A stretch of DNA of 64,000 nucleotides from Burkholderiaceae bacterium (GTDB taxonomy: Bacteria; Pseudomonadota; Gammaproteobacteria; Burkholderiales; Burkholderiaceae_D). Location of the stretch: the NCBI GenBank assembly GCA_019232795.1, contig JAFANH010000071.1:62001-126000 (forward strand), read 5' to 3'. The position numbers and the translations under genes are program-made. The stretch's first letter is position 1. Every line of letters starts with the position of its first letter. The notes below the pieces were generated by a model. The model was not told the DNA's origin. It did no database searches and saw nothing but the letters and a program-made list of their open reading frames with translations. Shown here piece after piece: positions 17,537 through 27,583 of this stretch.

Positions 17537-19015
17537 TTAAATACCGCCCATACACAGGTACTTCATTTCCAGATACTCGTCGATGCCGTAGACCGAGCCC
17601 TCGCGCCCGAGCCCCGATTGTTTGACGCCGCCGAAAGGCGCCACTTCGTTGGAAATGAGACCGGTGTTGATCCCCACCATGCCGTATTCGAGCTTTTCGG
17701 CAACGCGCCATACGCGGCCGATATCCCGCGAATAGAAGTAACTCGCCAAACCGAAGTCGGAAGCGTTGGCTGCGGCGACGGCCTCTTCCTCGGTTTTGAA
17801 TTTGACCACAGCGGCCACCGGACCGAAGGTCTCTTCGCTCATGATCTTCATGCGCGCATCCACGCCGGCCAGCACGGTCGGTTCGTAGAACAATCCGCCC
17901 AGCGCGCTGCGTTTGCCGCCCGCCACCACCTTGGCGCCTTTCGATTGCGCATCGGCGACGTGCTCCTCGACCTTGGCGATCGCCTGGTCGTCGATCATCG
18001 GCCCCTGCTGGACGCCGTCATCGAAGCCGCTGCCGACCTTGATCTTGCCGGCGCGCGCGGCCAGCTTTTCGACGAAGGCGTCGTATTTCGATTCGTGTAC
18101 GTAGAAGCGGTTGGTGCAGACGCAGGTCTGTCCGGCGTTGCGATACTTGGATTGCACGGCGCCTTCGACAGCGGCGTCGAGATCGGCGTCGTCGAATACG
18201 ATGAAGGGAGCATGGCCACCCAGTTCCAGCGCCAGCTTCTTGACGGTAGGCGCGCACTGCTGCATCAGAATGCGGCCAACCGGCGTGGAACCGGTGAACG
18301 ACAAATGACGCACGGTCGGGCTGGCGCACAATACCTTGCCGACTTCGATCGAATGGTCGGAATCGGCCGTGACGACGTTCACAACGCCACGCGGCAAGCC
18401 GGCGCGATGCGCGAGTTCGGCCAGCGCCAATGCCGATAGCGGCGTCTGCTCGGCCGGCTTGATGACGATGGTGCAGCCTGCCGCCAATGCGGGCGCGACC
18501 TTGCGCGTGATCATGGCAATCGGAAAGTTCCAGGGCGTGATCGACGCACACACGCCGATCGGCTGTTTCAGCACCACCATACGCTTATCCGACCAGGTGG
18601 ATGACATGACGTCGCCGCTGACGCGCTTGGCTTCCTCGGCAAACCATTCGATGAAGCTGGCGCCGTACACGACTTCGCCCTTCGCTTCGGCCAGAGGCTT
18701 GCCTTGTTCCGCGGTCATCAAGGTCGCCAGGTCGTCGCTGTGCGCGATCATCAGGTCGAACCAGGCGCGCATGAGGGCCGCGCGTTCCTTTCCGGTCTTG
18801 GCCGACCAGGCGGGGAAGGCGGCTGCGGCGGCCGAAATCGCGGTTTCGGCTTCGCGCGCGCCGAGATTGGCCACGCTGGCGATAATGGCGCCGTTGGCCG
18901 GGTTGTTCACATTGAAGGTGGAATTGCTGTTCACCCAACCGCCATCGATGTAGGCCTGGCTGCGCAGCAGCGTGGCATCGTTCAGGGCAGGAAGGGCTTG
19001 TTGCGTTTGCGACAT
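17537..19015 (-). CDS. gabD: Succinate-semialdehyde dehydrogenase [NAD(P)+]
   Basis: A 492-residue aldehyde dehydrogenase that oxidises succinic semialdehyde to succinate at the end of GABA catabolism, feeding the TCA cycle. The cofactor region ITPWNFPIAMITRKVAPALAAGC, the catalytic Glu in LALELGGHAPFIVFDD and the catalytic Cys in NAGQTCVCTNRF are present. The pattern GQTCVCTNR with its second Cys is typical of GabD. The C-terminus EYLEMKYLCMGGI also fits the family. ATG 19015 has GGAG 8 bases upstream; an in-frame start at 19051 lacks support. No gabT or GABA permease gene lies nearby, so it may serve other semialdehyde routes. Confidence 0.9.
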   Translation of the reverse strand: MSQTQQALPALNDATLLRSQAYIDGGWVNSNSTFNVNNPANGAIIASVANLGAREAETAISAAAAAFPAWSAKTGKERAALMRAWFDLMIAHSDDLATLMTAEQGKPLAEAKGEVVYGASFIEWFAEEAKRVSGDVMSSTWSDKRMVVLKQPIGVCASITPWNFPIAMITRKVAPALAAGCTIVIKPAEQTPLSALALAELAHRAGLPRGVVNVVTADSDHSIEVGKVLCASPTVRHLSFTGSTPVGRILMQQCAPTVKKLALELGGHAPFIVFDDADLDAAVEGAVQSKYRNAGQTCVCTNRFYVHESKYDAFVEKLAARAGKIKVGSGFDDGVQQGPMIDDQAIAKVEEHVADAQSKGAKVVAGGKRSALGGLFYEPTVLAGVDARMKIMSEETFGPVAAVVKFKTEEEAVAAANASDFGLASYFYSRDIGRVWRVAEKLEYGMVGINTGLISNEVAPFGGVKQSGLGREGSVYGIDEYLEMKYLCMGGI

Positions 19016-19185
19016 GAAGTTGCTCCAACGTTTGGTGTAGAGAAACAGCATAGCGCAAACGCTGAGAATCTGCCCGCGTCGGGAGCCACTGACGCAGGCA
19101 AGGAGGAGTGCGGGTGCGGGGAATATCGGAGGTTGAGCGCGCCCGCACGTGCTTTTTCGCCGTGCCTCCGATGAGGATGTTTATA

Positions 19186-21915
19186 TTACGGTACGTTGCT
19201 CACCACTGCGACACCTTGCTCCGTCGTGACGTAGAGCTTGGAGCCATTGAGCGCAAGACCGGACGGAAATGCCAGGCCGCCCTGAGCGCCTGCCACGAAG
19301 CCGACGTTTCCGTATGTTCCGGCGACAGACGTTACGGCGCCGGCAGGCGTAATCATCGCTATTCGGTGATTCAGGGTGTCGGCCACGAAAAGATTACCTG
19401 CGGTGTCGATTGTGATACCGCTCGGGAAATTCAAATTGACATACGTGTTGTAGCCGTTCGCTGCCGTTGGCGTTGTGGTCAGATTTGGCGTAGTGACTAC
19501 TCCGGCCGGTGTCACTTTACGTATCCGGTTGTTAGTGGAATCGGCTACATACAAATTGCCCAAACTATCCACGACCAGTCCCGACGGCCCATAGAAACTT
19601 GCTGCCGCGCCGGTGCCGTCTTTATTGTTAAATATGCCCGCTGTTCCTGCCAAGGTACTGACCAAGCCCGCTGGCGTGATTTTGCGTATGGTGGAATTTT
19701 GGCTGTCCGCGACATAGATATTGCCCGCCCTATCCACGGCCAGGCCCTGTGGATAATTGAACCGGGCCGCCGCTCCCTGTCCGTCCCATGACCCCTGATA
19801 GCCAGGAAAGCCGGCCAGTGTAGTGACCTGTCCGGCAGGCGTAATCATACGAATGGTATTGTTGCCGGTATCGGCAACGTAGAGGTTATCCGCACTGTCG
19901 ATCGCAAGGCCGGTCGGCGCATTGAACAGAGTGTTGGTGCCCAAACCGTCGAGGGTGCCCGTGTAGCCGGTCACTCCGGCAAACGTGCTCACGGCGCCCG
20001 CCGGTGTAATCTTGCGGATGGTGTTGTTGTTGGTGTCCGCCACGAAGAGATTGCCGGCACTATCCTTGACGATGCCGACGATAAAAGCCCACGAAGGTCC
20101 CCGCCACTGTTCGTAAGTCGGGAAATTGAAACTTGCCTCTGACCCCGTAGCGTCCGTGCCGCCTTCGATCTCGGCGGTGCCGGCCATGGTGGAGGTTGTG
20201 CCGCCGGGCGTGATCTTGCGGATGGTGTTGTTGTAACTGTCCGACACGTATACGTAGCCGGCGCTGTCCGTCGTAATGCCGTATGGATAGTTGAAGCTGG
20301 CCGCGGTTCCGCTACCATCGGCGCTGCCGGCATGCGGCGCATTTCCCGCCAATGTCCCGACGACGCCGAGCGAGGTGATCAGGCGTATGCAGTTATTGCC
20401 TGTGTCGGCGACGTAGACGGTGCCGTAACTGTCTACCGTCAAACTGCGTGGGAAGGAGAAACGCGCGGCGGGCGCGGCCCCATCCGCATACCCGGTGTCG
20501 CCCGAATTGGGCATGCCGGCCAAGGTCGTTACCAGGCCAGTGGGCGTAATCTTGCGGATGTTCTGGCCACCCCAGTCGGCGACATAGACGTTGCCGGCAC
20601 CATCGGTGGCGACACCCCATGGAACGACAAAGCCCGCAGCCGCTCCTTGCCCATCTACTCCCAACGTCAAGCCTGGCGTACCTGCCAGAGTGCTCACTGT
20701 GCCGGTCGGGGTAATTTTGCGTATCGTGTTGTTGTTCGTATCGGCTACATACACGTTTCCGGCGCTATCGGTGGCGATGCCCTGCGGGTAGTTGAAGCGT
20801 GCGGCAGCTCCGACACCGTCCGCGCTCCCCATAGCATAGGCAGTGCCGGCGAAGGTTGATACCACGCCGGTACTGGAAATCTTGCGGATCACGGAAGTGT
20901 CTGGGTCGACGACAAAAACATTGCCGGTGCTATCGACAGCAATACCCGAGAGATACGAAAATTCTGCGGCAGCAACCGGGCCGTCTCGGTACCCACAGCC
21001 GGCGAAGCCGGCAAACATAGTGGTCGCACCGGCCGGCGTGATCTTGCGTATATGGCAGGTTTCGGTCACGTAGAGGTTGCCCGCATTGTCGGCGGCTACG
21101 CCCGTAGGTGTGACAAAATGCGCCGCAGCACCGGTACCGTTGGCATAACCGGCGCTTCCCATATTGCCGACAAAGGCTTCAACGGCCGGCACGCCGATCA
21201 TGCCGCCAAGCGCGAGGTTGGCTGTAGCCTGATAGGCCGTGATGTCGGTTGATGCCGTTACGCCATCCAGCATGGTGCGGATGGAAGCATTGGCGGCATT
21301 GCCGCTATAGGTGCTTGCTGCGTTCTGTGCAGTCAATTGACTGGAAAAATAGTTCGCCACGCTCAGGCGGTTGCTGACCAATTGTTCATCGCTGCTGCTG
21401 CTCGGCTCGGCTGCGGCAGCCGCCAGGATAGCCATGGCGACCTGGGCCTGCGTCACTTGGCCTGCACTGAGTAAGCCCGCCCAATAATTCAAGCCTGCTT
21501 GATCCGGTGCGCGCCCCAGCACGTTGTTGTAGATCGCCGTTACGAATGCCGTCGAATTGCCTGTTCCATACAAGGCGACGGATTCCGCACTGTTTCCAAA
21601 TGAATTGATTACGGTTTTGACTGCTGTATTGGTCGCGTAGGCGGAGGCGAGGTCTTGTAAATCCGTCGGCGCGCCACTCGCCAATAACACGCCCTCCCAG
21701 TAGGCCATGCCGCCGGGATCGCCGGGTCGGCCGTAATAGGCGATATACAGTTGCTGCAATATGGTCGCGTAATCGGACGCCTGAGCCTTGTCGGAGCGAT
21801 GCAATTGTTTGCTTTGCGCATCCACGCCCGAGCTATTCGGTGTGGAGCTGCCGCAAGCGGTGAGGAGTGAGACGCAAATGGCGGAAAGGGCGAATGTGCG
21901 AAAGGGGATACGCAT
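19186..21915 (-). CDS. DUF4214/NHL-repeat lipoprotein, copy 1 of 3
   Basis: A 909-residue predicted outer-membrane lipoprotein. The lipobox is LLTAC with Cys21, then a Ser-rich linker. Two DUF4214 units follow (about 48-90, IAYYGRPGDPGGMAYWEGVL; about 125-215, IYNNVLGRAPDQAGLNYW). From residue 247 onward there are twelve NHL-like repeats of about 50-60 residues, each built as DGxGxAAxFxxPxGxAxD then GNxYVADxxNxxIRKITP. The twelfth lacks its last strand. An aromatic insert (YEQWRGPSWAF, near residue 600) separates repeats 6 and 7, so two six-bladed propellers are likely (inference). It is last of three tandem paralogs, 63 bases after copy 2. Function is unknown; no catalytic motif is visible. 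Confidence 0.85.
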   Translation of the reverse strand: MRIPFRTFALSAICVSLLTACGSSTPNSSGVDAQSKQLHRSDKAQASDYATILQQLYIAYYGRPGDPGGMAYWEGVLLASGAPTDLQDLASAYATNTAVKTVINSFGNSAESVALYGTGNSTAFVTAIYNNVLGRAPDQAGLNYWAGLLSAGQVTQAQVAMAILAAAAAEPSSSSDEQLVSNRLSVANYFSSQLTAQNAASTYSGNAANASIRTMLDGVTASTDITAYQATANLALGGMIGVPAVEAFVGNMGSAGYANGTGAAAHFVTPTGVAADNAGNLYVTETCHIRKITPAGATTMFAGFAGCGYRDGPVAAAEFSYLSGIAVDSTGNVFVVDPDTSVIRKISSTGVVSTFAGTAYAMGSADGVGAAARFNYPQGIATDSAGNVYVADTNNNTIRKITPTGTVSTLAGTPGLTLGVDGQGAAAGFVVPWGVATDGAGNVYVADWGGQNIRKITPTGLVTTLAGMPNSGDTGYADGAAPAARFSFPRSLTVDSYGTVYVADTGNNCIRLITSLGVVGTLAGNAPHAGSADGSGTAASFNYPYGITTDSAGYVYVSDSYNNTIRKITPGGTTSTMAGTAEIEGGTDATGSEASFNFPTYEQWRGPSWAFIVGIVKDSAGNLFVADTNNNTIRKITPAGAVSTFAGVTGYTGTLDGLGTNTLFNAPTGLAIDSADNLYVADTGNNTIRMITPAGQVTTLAGFPGYQGSWDGQGAAARFNYPQGLAVDRAGNIYVADSQNSTIRKITPAGLVSTLAGTAGIFNNKDGTGAAASFYGPSGLVVDSLGNLYVADSTNNRIRKVTPAGVVTTPNLTTTPTAANGYNTYVNLNFPSGITIDTAGNLFVADTLNHRIAMITPAGAVTSVAGTYGNVGFVAGAQGGLAFPSGLALNGSKLYVTTEQGVAVVSNVP

Positions 21916-21978
21916 GTAATGGCTTTAAATTGTTTGTGGAATAGGATGAGGGAAATGAAGTAAATTGTATGTATCGAT

Positions 21979-24729
21979 TTACGGGATATTGCAAAGCACG
22001 GCTACACCCTGTTCGGTCGTGATGTAAAGCTTCGAACCATTCAGCGCAAGACCGGATGGGAACGCCAGCCCACCCTGTGCACCTTGCGTGAAACCGACGG
22101 CCCCCATAGTTCCCGCGATAGTAGATGCGGCGCCGGTCGGTGTAATCATTACGATTCGGTGTTCCAAGGTGTCTGCTACAAAAAGATTGCCCGCGGCATC
22201 GATGGTGATGCCGCTTGGGAATCTGAGGTATACATACGGTATGTAGCCATTGGCTGCTGTTGGGAGCATGGTCGTGTTCGGGGTGGTGACTACCCCGCTC
22301 GGCGTTACTTTACGTAACCTCCCGTACATGGAATCGGTGACGTACACATTTCCGGCACTATCTACGACCAGTCCAGTCGGCGCAGTGAAACTCGCTGCCG
22401 CGCCGGTGCCGTCCTTATTGCCGAAGACACCGGCTGTTCCCGCCAAGGTGCTTACCAAGCCTGCGGGCGTGATTTTGCGTATGGTGGAGTTTTGGCTGTC
22501 CGCGACGTAAATGTTGCCCACGCTATCTATGGCGAGGCCCTGAGGGTTATTGAAAAGGGCCGCAAACCCCGGTCCGTCCCGTGCTCCATAACCAGTTGGG
22601 AAGCCAGCCAGTGTAGTGACCTGCCCAGCAGGCGTAATCATACGAATGGTGTGATTGCCGGAGTCAGCAACGTAGATATTGTCCGCGCTGTCGATTGCCA
22701 GACCGGCGGGAGCATTGAACTGAGCGTTGGTGCCCAGGCCGTCGAGTGCCCCCGCGTAGCCGGTCACGCCGGCAAATGTGCTCACGGCGCCTGCCGGTGT
22801 AATCTTGCGGATGGTGTGGTTGTTGGTGTCGGCCACGAAAAGGTTGCCGGCGCTGTCTTTGGCGATGCCGTTGATAAAGGGCCACGAAGGCTGTTGCCAT
22901 TGTTCATAAGTCGCGAAATTGAAACTGGCTTTGGACCCTGAGGCGTCGGTGCCACCCTCGATCTCGGCGGTACCGGCCATGGTCGCGGTTATGCCGCTGG
23001 GTGTGATCTTGCGAATGGTGTTGTTATAGCTGTCCGACACATACAGATTGCCGGTGTTGTCGATTGTGATGCCGTATGGATAGTTGAAACTGGCCGCCGT
23101 TCCGGTTCCCTCGGCGCTGCCGGTATGCTGCGCATTTCCTGCAAACGTCGAGACGACGCCGGAGGGTGTGATCATGCGTATACAGTTGTTGCCTGTGTCG
23201 GCTACATAGACGTTGCCGAAACTGTCAACCGTCAAACTGCGCGGGAAGGCAAAACGCGCGGCTGAAGCAGTCCCGTCGGCATACCCTGGTCTACCCACAG
23301 CAGGTATTCCGGCAAAGGTCGTCACCATGCCGGCGGGCGTAATCTTGCGGATGTTCGAACTAATGTAATCTGCGACGTATACATTGCCGGCGCTGTCTAC
23401 AGCAACGCCCCACGGCTGGGCAAAACTTGCCGCGGACCCTTGCCCGTCGAGGCTGCTTAATGTGCCTGGTGTACCAGCCAAGGTTGTCACGGTGCCGGAC
23501 GGCGTGATTTTGCGTATGTTGTTGTTGCTCGGATCAGCCACATACAGGTTTCCGGCGCCATCGACAGCGATGCCTTGCGGGTAGCTGAAACGTGCTGCCG
23601 CACCCACGCCATCGGCGCTCCCCGCGCCATCGACGTTTCCCACGCCGTTGGCAGTACCGGCAATCGTGGACACGACACCGGCGGTTGTAATCTTGCGGAT
23701 CACGCAATAGTCGGACTCAGTGACATACACATTGCCCACACTATCGACGGCGATGCCGTTAAGACGCCCAAACATTGCAGCCGCAATCGGCCCGTCACTG
23801 TACCCGCAGTCTGTGGATGAGCCGGCAAATATCGTGGTCACACCGGCCGGGGTGATCTTGCGTATGTGGCAAGCCTCGGTCACATAGAGATTGCCTGCGT
23901 TGTCGGCGGCTACACCCATGGGCGTGACGAAATGCGCCGCAGCACCGGTACCGTTGGCAGAGCCGGCGCTACCCATATTGCCAACAAACGCTTCCAGAGC
24001 CGGCACACCGAGCATGCCGCCGAGCGCGAGGTTGGCTGTGGACTCATATGCCGTGATATCGGTCGAAGCCGTTACGCCGTCCAACATGGTGCGGATCGCG
24101 GCATTGGCGGCATTGCCACTATAGGCGCTGCTAGCGTTCTGTGCGGTCAATTGACCGGAAAAGTAGTTTGCCACGCTCAGGCGATTGTTGACCAACTGCT
24201 CATCGCTGCTACTGCTCGGCTCGGCTGCGGCGGCCGCCAGAATTGCCATGGCAACCTGGGCCTGCGTCATTTGGCCTGTGCCGATCAGACCTGCCCAGTA
24301 GCTCAATCCAGCCTGATCCGGAGCGCGCCCCAGTACGTTGTTATAGATCGCCGTTACGAAAGCGGTAGCATTGCCGGTGCCATACAAGGAGATGGACTCT
24401 GCGCTGTTCCCAAATGAATCGATCACGGACTTGACCGTAGCGTTGTTGCCGTAGGCGGAGGCAAGACTTTGTAAATCCGTCGGAGCGCCGCTCGCCAATA
24501 ACACGCCTTCCCAATAGGCCATACCGGCCGGATCGCCGGGGCGGCCGTAATAGGCGACGTACAGTTCCTGTAATACGGTTGCGTAATCGGACGCCTGCGC
24601 CTTGTCTGAACGATGTAGCTGCTTGCTCGGCGCATCCGCGCTTTGGCTGTTTGACGCGGAGCTGCCGCAAGCAGCGAGAACGGAGGCACAAATAGCGGCG
24701 AGGGTGAATGTGCGAAAGAGAAGGGACAT
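21979..24729 (-). CDS. DUF4214/NHL-repeat lipoprotein, copy 2 of 3
   Basis: A 916-residue paralog of its neighbours with the same order: lipobox VLAAC (Cys21), linker NSQSADAPSKQLHRSDKAQASDY, two DUF4214 units, and twelve NHL-like repeats ending GSKLYITTEQGVAVLCNIP. The insert between repeats 6 and 7 reads YEQWQQPSWPF. It differs from copies 1 and 3 mainly in the loops of repeats 2-4, for example an extra GVGNVDGAGSADG stretch in the loop before repeat 3. The middle of the triplet, it starts 127 bases after the copy 3 stop. There is no convincing Shine-Dalgarno before ATG 24729. The DUF4214 region is almost identical to the other copies, which points to recent duplication or gene conversion. 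Confidence 0.85.
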   Translation of the reverse strand: MSLLFRTFTLAAICASVLAACGSSASNSQSADAPSKQLHRSDKAQASDYATVLQELYVAYYGRPGDPAGMAYWEGVLLASGAPTDLQSLASAYGNNATVKSVIDSFGNSAESISLYGTGNATAFVTAIYNNVLGRAPDQAGLSYWAGLIGTGQMTQAQVAMAILAAAAAEPSSSSDEQLVNNRLSVANYFSGQLTAQNASSAYSGNAANAAIRTMLDGVTASTDITAYESTANLALGGMLGVPALEAFVGNMGSAGSANGTGAAAHFVTPMGVAADNAGNLYVTEACHIRKITPAGVTTIFAGSSTDCGYSDGPIAAAMFGRLNGIAVDSVGNVYVTESDYCVIRKITTAGVVSTIAGTANGVGNVDGAGSADGVGAAARFSYPQGIAVDGAGNLYVADPSNNNIRKITPSGTVTTLAGTPGTLSSLDGQGSAASFAQPWGVAVDSAGNVYVADYISSNIRKITPAGMVTTFAGIPAVGRPGYADGTASAARFAFPRSLTVDSFGNVYVADTGNNCIRMITPSGVVSTFAGNAQHTGSAEGTGTAASFNYPYGITIDNTGNLYVSDSYNNTIRKITPSGITATMAGTAEIEGGTDASGSKASFNFATYEQWQQPSWPFINGIAKDSAGNLFVADTNNHTIRKITPAGAVSTFAGVTGYAGALDGLGTNAQFNAPAGLAIDSADNIYVADSGNHTIRMITPAGQVTTLAGFPTGYGARDGPGFAALFNNPQGLAIDSVGNIYVADSQNSTIRKITPAGLVSTLAGTAGVFGNKDGTGAAASFTAPTGLVVDSAGNVYVTDSMYGRLRKVTPSGVVTTPNTTMLPTAANGYIPYVYLRFPSGITIDAAGNLFVADTLEHRIVMITPTGAASTIAGTMGAVGFTQGAQGGLAFPSGLALNGSKLYITTEQGVAVLCNIP

Positions 24730-24856
24730 GTAAGTGTTTTAGTCGCTTGTGGAATGGTATGGGCTACCGCGTTCGCGATCCTTATTTCAGCTACGACAAT
24801 CGTGGGGATCGCAACATATTAAGTCACGAGAGGGTTGGGGAAATGGTGATGGCAAT

Positions 24857-27583
24857 TTACGGAACATTGCTAAGCACTGCCACACCTTGCTCGGTGGTGA
24901 TGTAAAGCTTGGAGCCATTCAGCGTAAGACCGGATGGAAATGCCAGACCACCCTGAGCGCCTGGCGCGAAGCCGACGTTTCCAAATGTTCCAGCGATAGA
25001 TGTGACCGCGCCGGCAGGAGTAATCATCGCAATCCGTTGGTTTAGCGTATCGGCCACGAAAAGATTGCCAGCATTATCGATGGCGATTCCGCTTGCGAAG
25101 CGGAAACTGACCGTGGTGGAGTAGCCGTTTGCCGAAGAGGACGTTGTGGTCAGCGAAAGTGTAGTGACCACGCCGTCTGGCGTGATTTTGCGTATGACAC
25201 TATAAAAAGAATCGGTCGCATATAAATTTCCCGTGCTGTCCGCGACCAAACCAGCTAGAGAACCGAAACTTGCTGCTGCGCCAGTACCGTCTTTATGACC
25301 ACCCACGAAGGCCGTACCAGCCAATGTGCTGACCAAGCCTGCGGATGTGATTTTGCGTATGATGAAGTTACCGCTGTCTGTGACATAAATATTGCCAGCG
25401 CTATCCAGAGCGACTCCTTGCGGATCGTAGAACAGTGCGGCTGGCCCCATTCCGTCCCGCGATCCGACGCTGCCCGGAGTGCCCGCTAGTGTGGCAACTT
25501 GCCCTGCCGGAGTGATTGTGCGAATGGTATTGTTACCCGAGTCGGCGACGTAAATATTGTCTGCACTGTCGATGGCCAGGCCGGCCGGTGTATGGAACAT
25601 CGCGTTGATGCCTAGGCCGTCTGCTGTACCCGCGTAGCCCGTCATTCCGGCGAAGGTACTGACGACGCCCGTCGGTGTAATCTTGCGGATGGTATGGTTG
25701 TTGGTGTCGGCCACGAAGAGGTTGCCGGCGCTGTCTTGGACGATGCCGACGACAAAAGCCCAAGAAGGCAGGCGCCATTGTTCGTAAGAATTGAAATTGA
25801 AACTGGCTTCCGGCCCCGTGGCGTCAGTGCTGCCTTCTATCTCGGCTGCGCCAACAACGGCGGTGGTGGAGCCAGCGGGCGTGACCTTGCGGATACTGTT
25901 GTTATAACTGTCTGTTACATATAGGTTGCCAGTGCCATCGGCCACAACGCCGTAGGGATAATTGAAACCAGCAGCCGCACCGGTTCCGTCGGTACTGCCG
26001 GGGTACGGTGCATTTCCTGCCAAGGTCGTCACCATACCGGATGGCGTGATTTTGCGTATGCAATTGTTGCCTGAGTCAGCTACGTAAACGTAGCCGTCGC
26101 TGTCGACGGCCAAGCCATGTGGGGTGGAGAAATCTGCGATCGGGCCGGCACCGTCGACATATCCTGCTTTAATGGGGATGCCAGCCAGCGTCGTTACCAT
26201 GCCAGAGGGTGAAATCTTGCGAATATTCATACTCAAAGCGTCGGCAACATAGACATTACCGGCATTGTCGATGGCGAGGCCCCATGGCCAGGAAAAGCCT
26301 GCAGAGGCGCCTTGGCCGTCCAATGGTGCTCCCGAGCCTGGCGTACCCGCCAAGGTTGTCACCGCACCGGTCGCCGTGATTTTTCGTACGGTATTGTTGT
26401 TCATGTCGGCAACGTACAGGTTTCCGTCGCCGTCGATGGCGATGCCTTGGGGAGTGTTGAAACGCGCAGCGGCTCCAATGCCATCCGCGCTTCCTACGGC
26501 ATAGGCGGTGCCGGCGAACGTCGATACGACGCCGGCAGTGGAAATTTTGCGGATCACAGAAAGTTGCGGCTCGGCCACATATACATTACCGGCGCTATCG
26601 ACCGCAATACCCGAGAGATAAGAAAAGGTTGCGACTGCAATCGCCGGACCATCTCCATATCCGCAACTCGTGTTGCCGGCAAACGTCGTGGTCACGCCCG
26701 CGGGTGTGATCTTGCGTATGTGGCAGGCTTCCGTCACGTAGAGGTTGCCGAGGCTGTCGGCGGCGATGCCCGTGGGGGTGACAAAATGTGCTGCAGTACC
26801 GGTGCCGTCGATGTAACCGGCGCTGCCCATATGGCCGACAAACGCTTCCAGGGCGGGTACGCCCAGCATGCTGCCGAGTGCAAGGTCGGCGGTCGACTGA
26901 TATGCCGCGATATCGGTCGATGCCGTTACGCCGTCCAGCATGGTGCGGATGGCGGCGTTTGCCGCGTTACCGTTATAGGCGTTGGTTAAATTCTGAGCAG
27001 TCAGCTGACTGGAAAAATAGTTCGCCACACTCAGGCGATTGCTGACCAACTGTTCATCGCTGCTGCTGCTCGGCTCGGCTGCGGCCGCTGCGAGAATAGC
27101 CATGGCAACTTGGGCCTGCGTCATTTGCTTGGCGCTTAGCAGGCCCGCCCAATAATCCAGGCCGGCCTGGTCGGGAGCGCGTCCCAGTACGTTGTTGTAG
27201 ATCGCTGTAACGAATTTCGTGGGATTGCCAGTGCCATACAGGGCGATGGATTCCGCACTGCTTCCGAAGGAATCGATCACCGACTTGACCGTGGCATTGG
27301 TACCGTAGGCGGAGGAAAGGCTTTGTAAGTCCGTCGGGGCGCCGCTCGCCAATAAAACGCCTTCCCAATAGGTCATACCGGCCGGATCGCCGGGGCGGCC
27401 GTAGTAGGCGATATACAGTTGCTGCAATGCCGTGGCGTAATCGGAAGCTTGTACCTTGTCTGAACGATGTAATTGTTTGCTTTGCGCATCTGCGCTTTGG
27501 CTGTCCGATGCAGGGCCGCCGCAAGCGGCGAGGATGACGGCACAAATGGCGGCTGGGACAATCAGGTGAAAGGGAATGCGCAT
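24857..27583 (-). CDS. DUF4214/NHL-repeat lipoprotein, copy 3 of 3
   Basis: A 908-residue paralog and the first gene of the triplet in transcription order. The lipobox is ILAAC (Cys21), followed by GGPASDSQSADAQSK. The DUF4214 units carry YYGRPGDPAGMTYWEGVL and NNVLGRAPDQAGLDYWAGLL. Twelve NHL-like repeats span about residue 246 to the end, with insert YEQWRLPSWAF between repeats 6 and 7. Cys residues in repeat 1 (TEACHIRKITP and TSCGYGDGP) are shared by all three copies and might form a disulfide. The sequence just before ATG (AAACAAATTAAAGCC) is shared with copy 1, so the duplicated unit includes the leader. An inverted repeat lies about 120 bases upstream. Function is unknown. Confidence 0.85.
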   Translation of the reverse strand: MRIPFHLIVPAAICAVILAACGGPASDSQSADAQSKQLHRSDKVQASDYATALQQLYIAYYGRPGDPAGMTYWEGVLLASGAPTDLQSLSSAYGTNATVKSVIDSFGSSAESIALYGTGNPTKFVTAIYNNVLGRAPDQAGLDYWAGLLSAKQMTQAQVAMAILAAAAAEPSSSSDEQLVSNRLSVANYFSSQLTAQNLTNAYNGNAANAAIRTMLDGVTASTDIAAYQSTADLALGSMLGVPALEAFVGHMGSAGYIDGTGTAAHFVTPTGIAADSLGNLYVTEACHIRKITPAGVTTTFAGNTSCGYGDGPAIAVATFSYLSGIAVDSAGNVYVAEPQLSVIRKISTAGVVSTFAGTAYAVGSADGIGAAARFNTPQGIAIDGDGNLYVADMNNNTVRKITATGAVTTLAGTPGSGAPLDGQGASAGFSWPWGLAIDNAGNVYVADALSMNIRKISPSGMVTTLAGIPIKAGYVDGAGPIADFSTPHGLAVDSDGYVYVADSGNNCIRKITPSGMVTTLAGNAPYPGSTDGTGAAAGFNYPYGVVADGTGNLYVTDSYNNSIRKVTPAGSTTAVVGAAEIEGSTDATGPEASFNFNSYEQWRLPSWAFVVGIVQDSAGNLFVADTNNHTIRKITPTGVVSTFAGMTGYAGTADGLGINAMFHTPAGLAIDSADNIYVADSGNNTIRTITPAGQVATLAGTPGSVGSRDGMGPAALFYDPQGVALDSAGNIYVTDSGNFIIRKITSAGLVSTLAGTAFVGGHKDGTGAAASFGSLAGLVADSTGNLYATDSFYSVIRKITPDGVVTTLSLTTTSSSANGYSTTVSFRFASGIAIDNAGNLFVADTLNQRIAMITPAGAVTSIAGTFGNVGFAPGAQGGLAFPSGLTLNGSKLYITTEQGVAVLSNVP

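Noticed and set aside
19186-27583. Protein repeats considered as a DNA-level minisatellite
   Set aside because: The NHL repeats are conserved at amino-acid level but diverged in DNA, so they are old domain repeats, not a variable-number tandem array.
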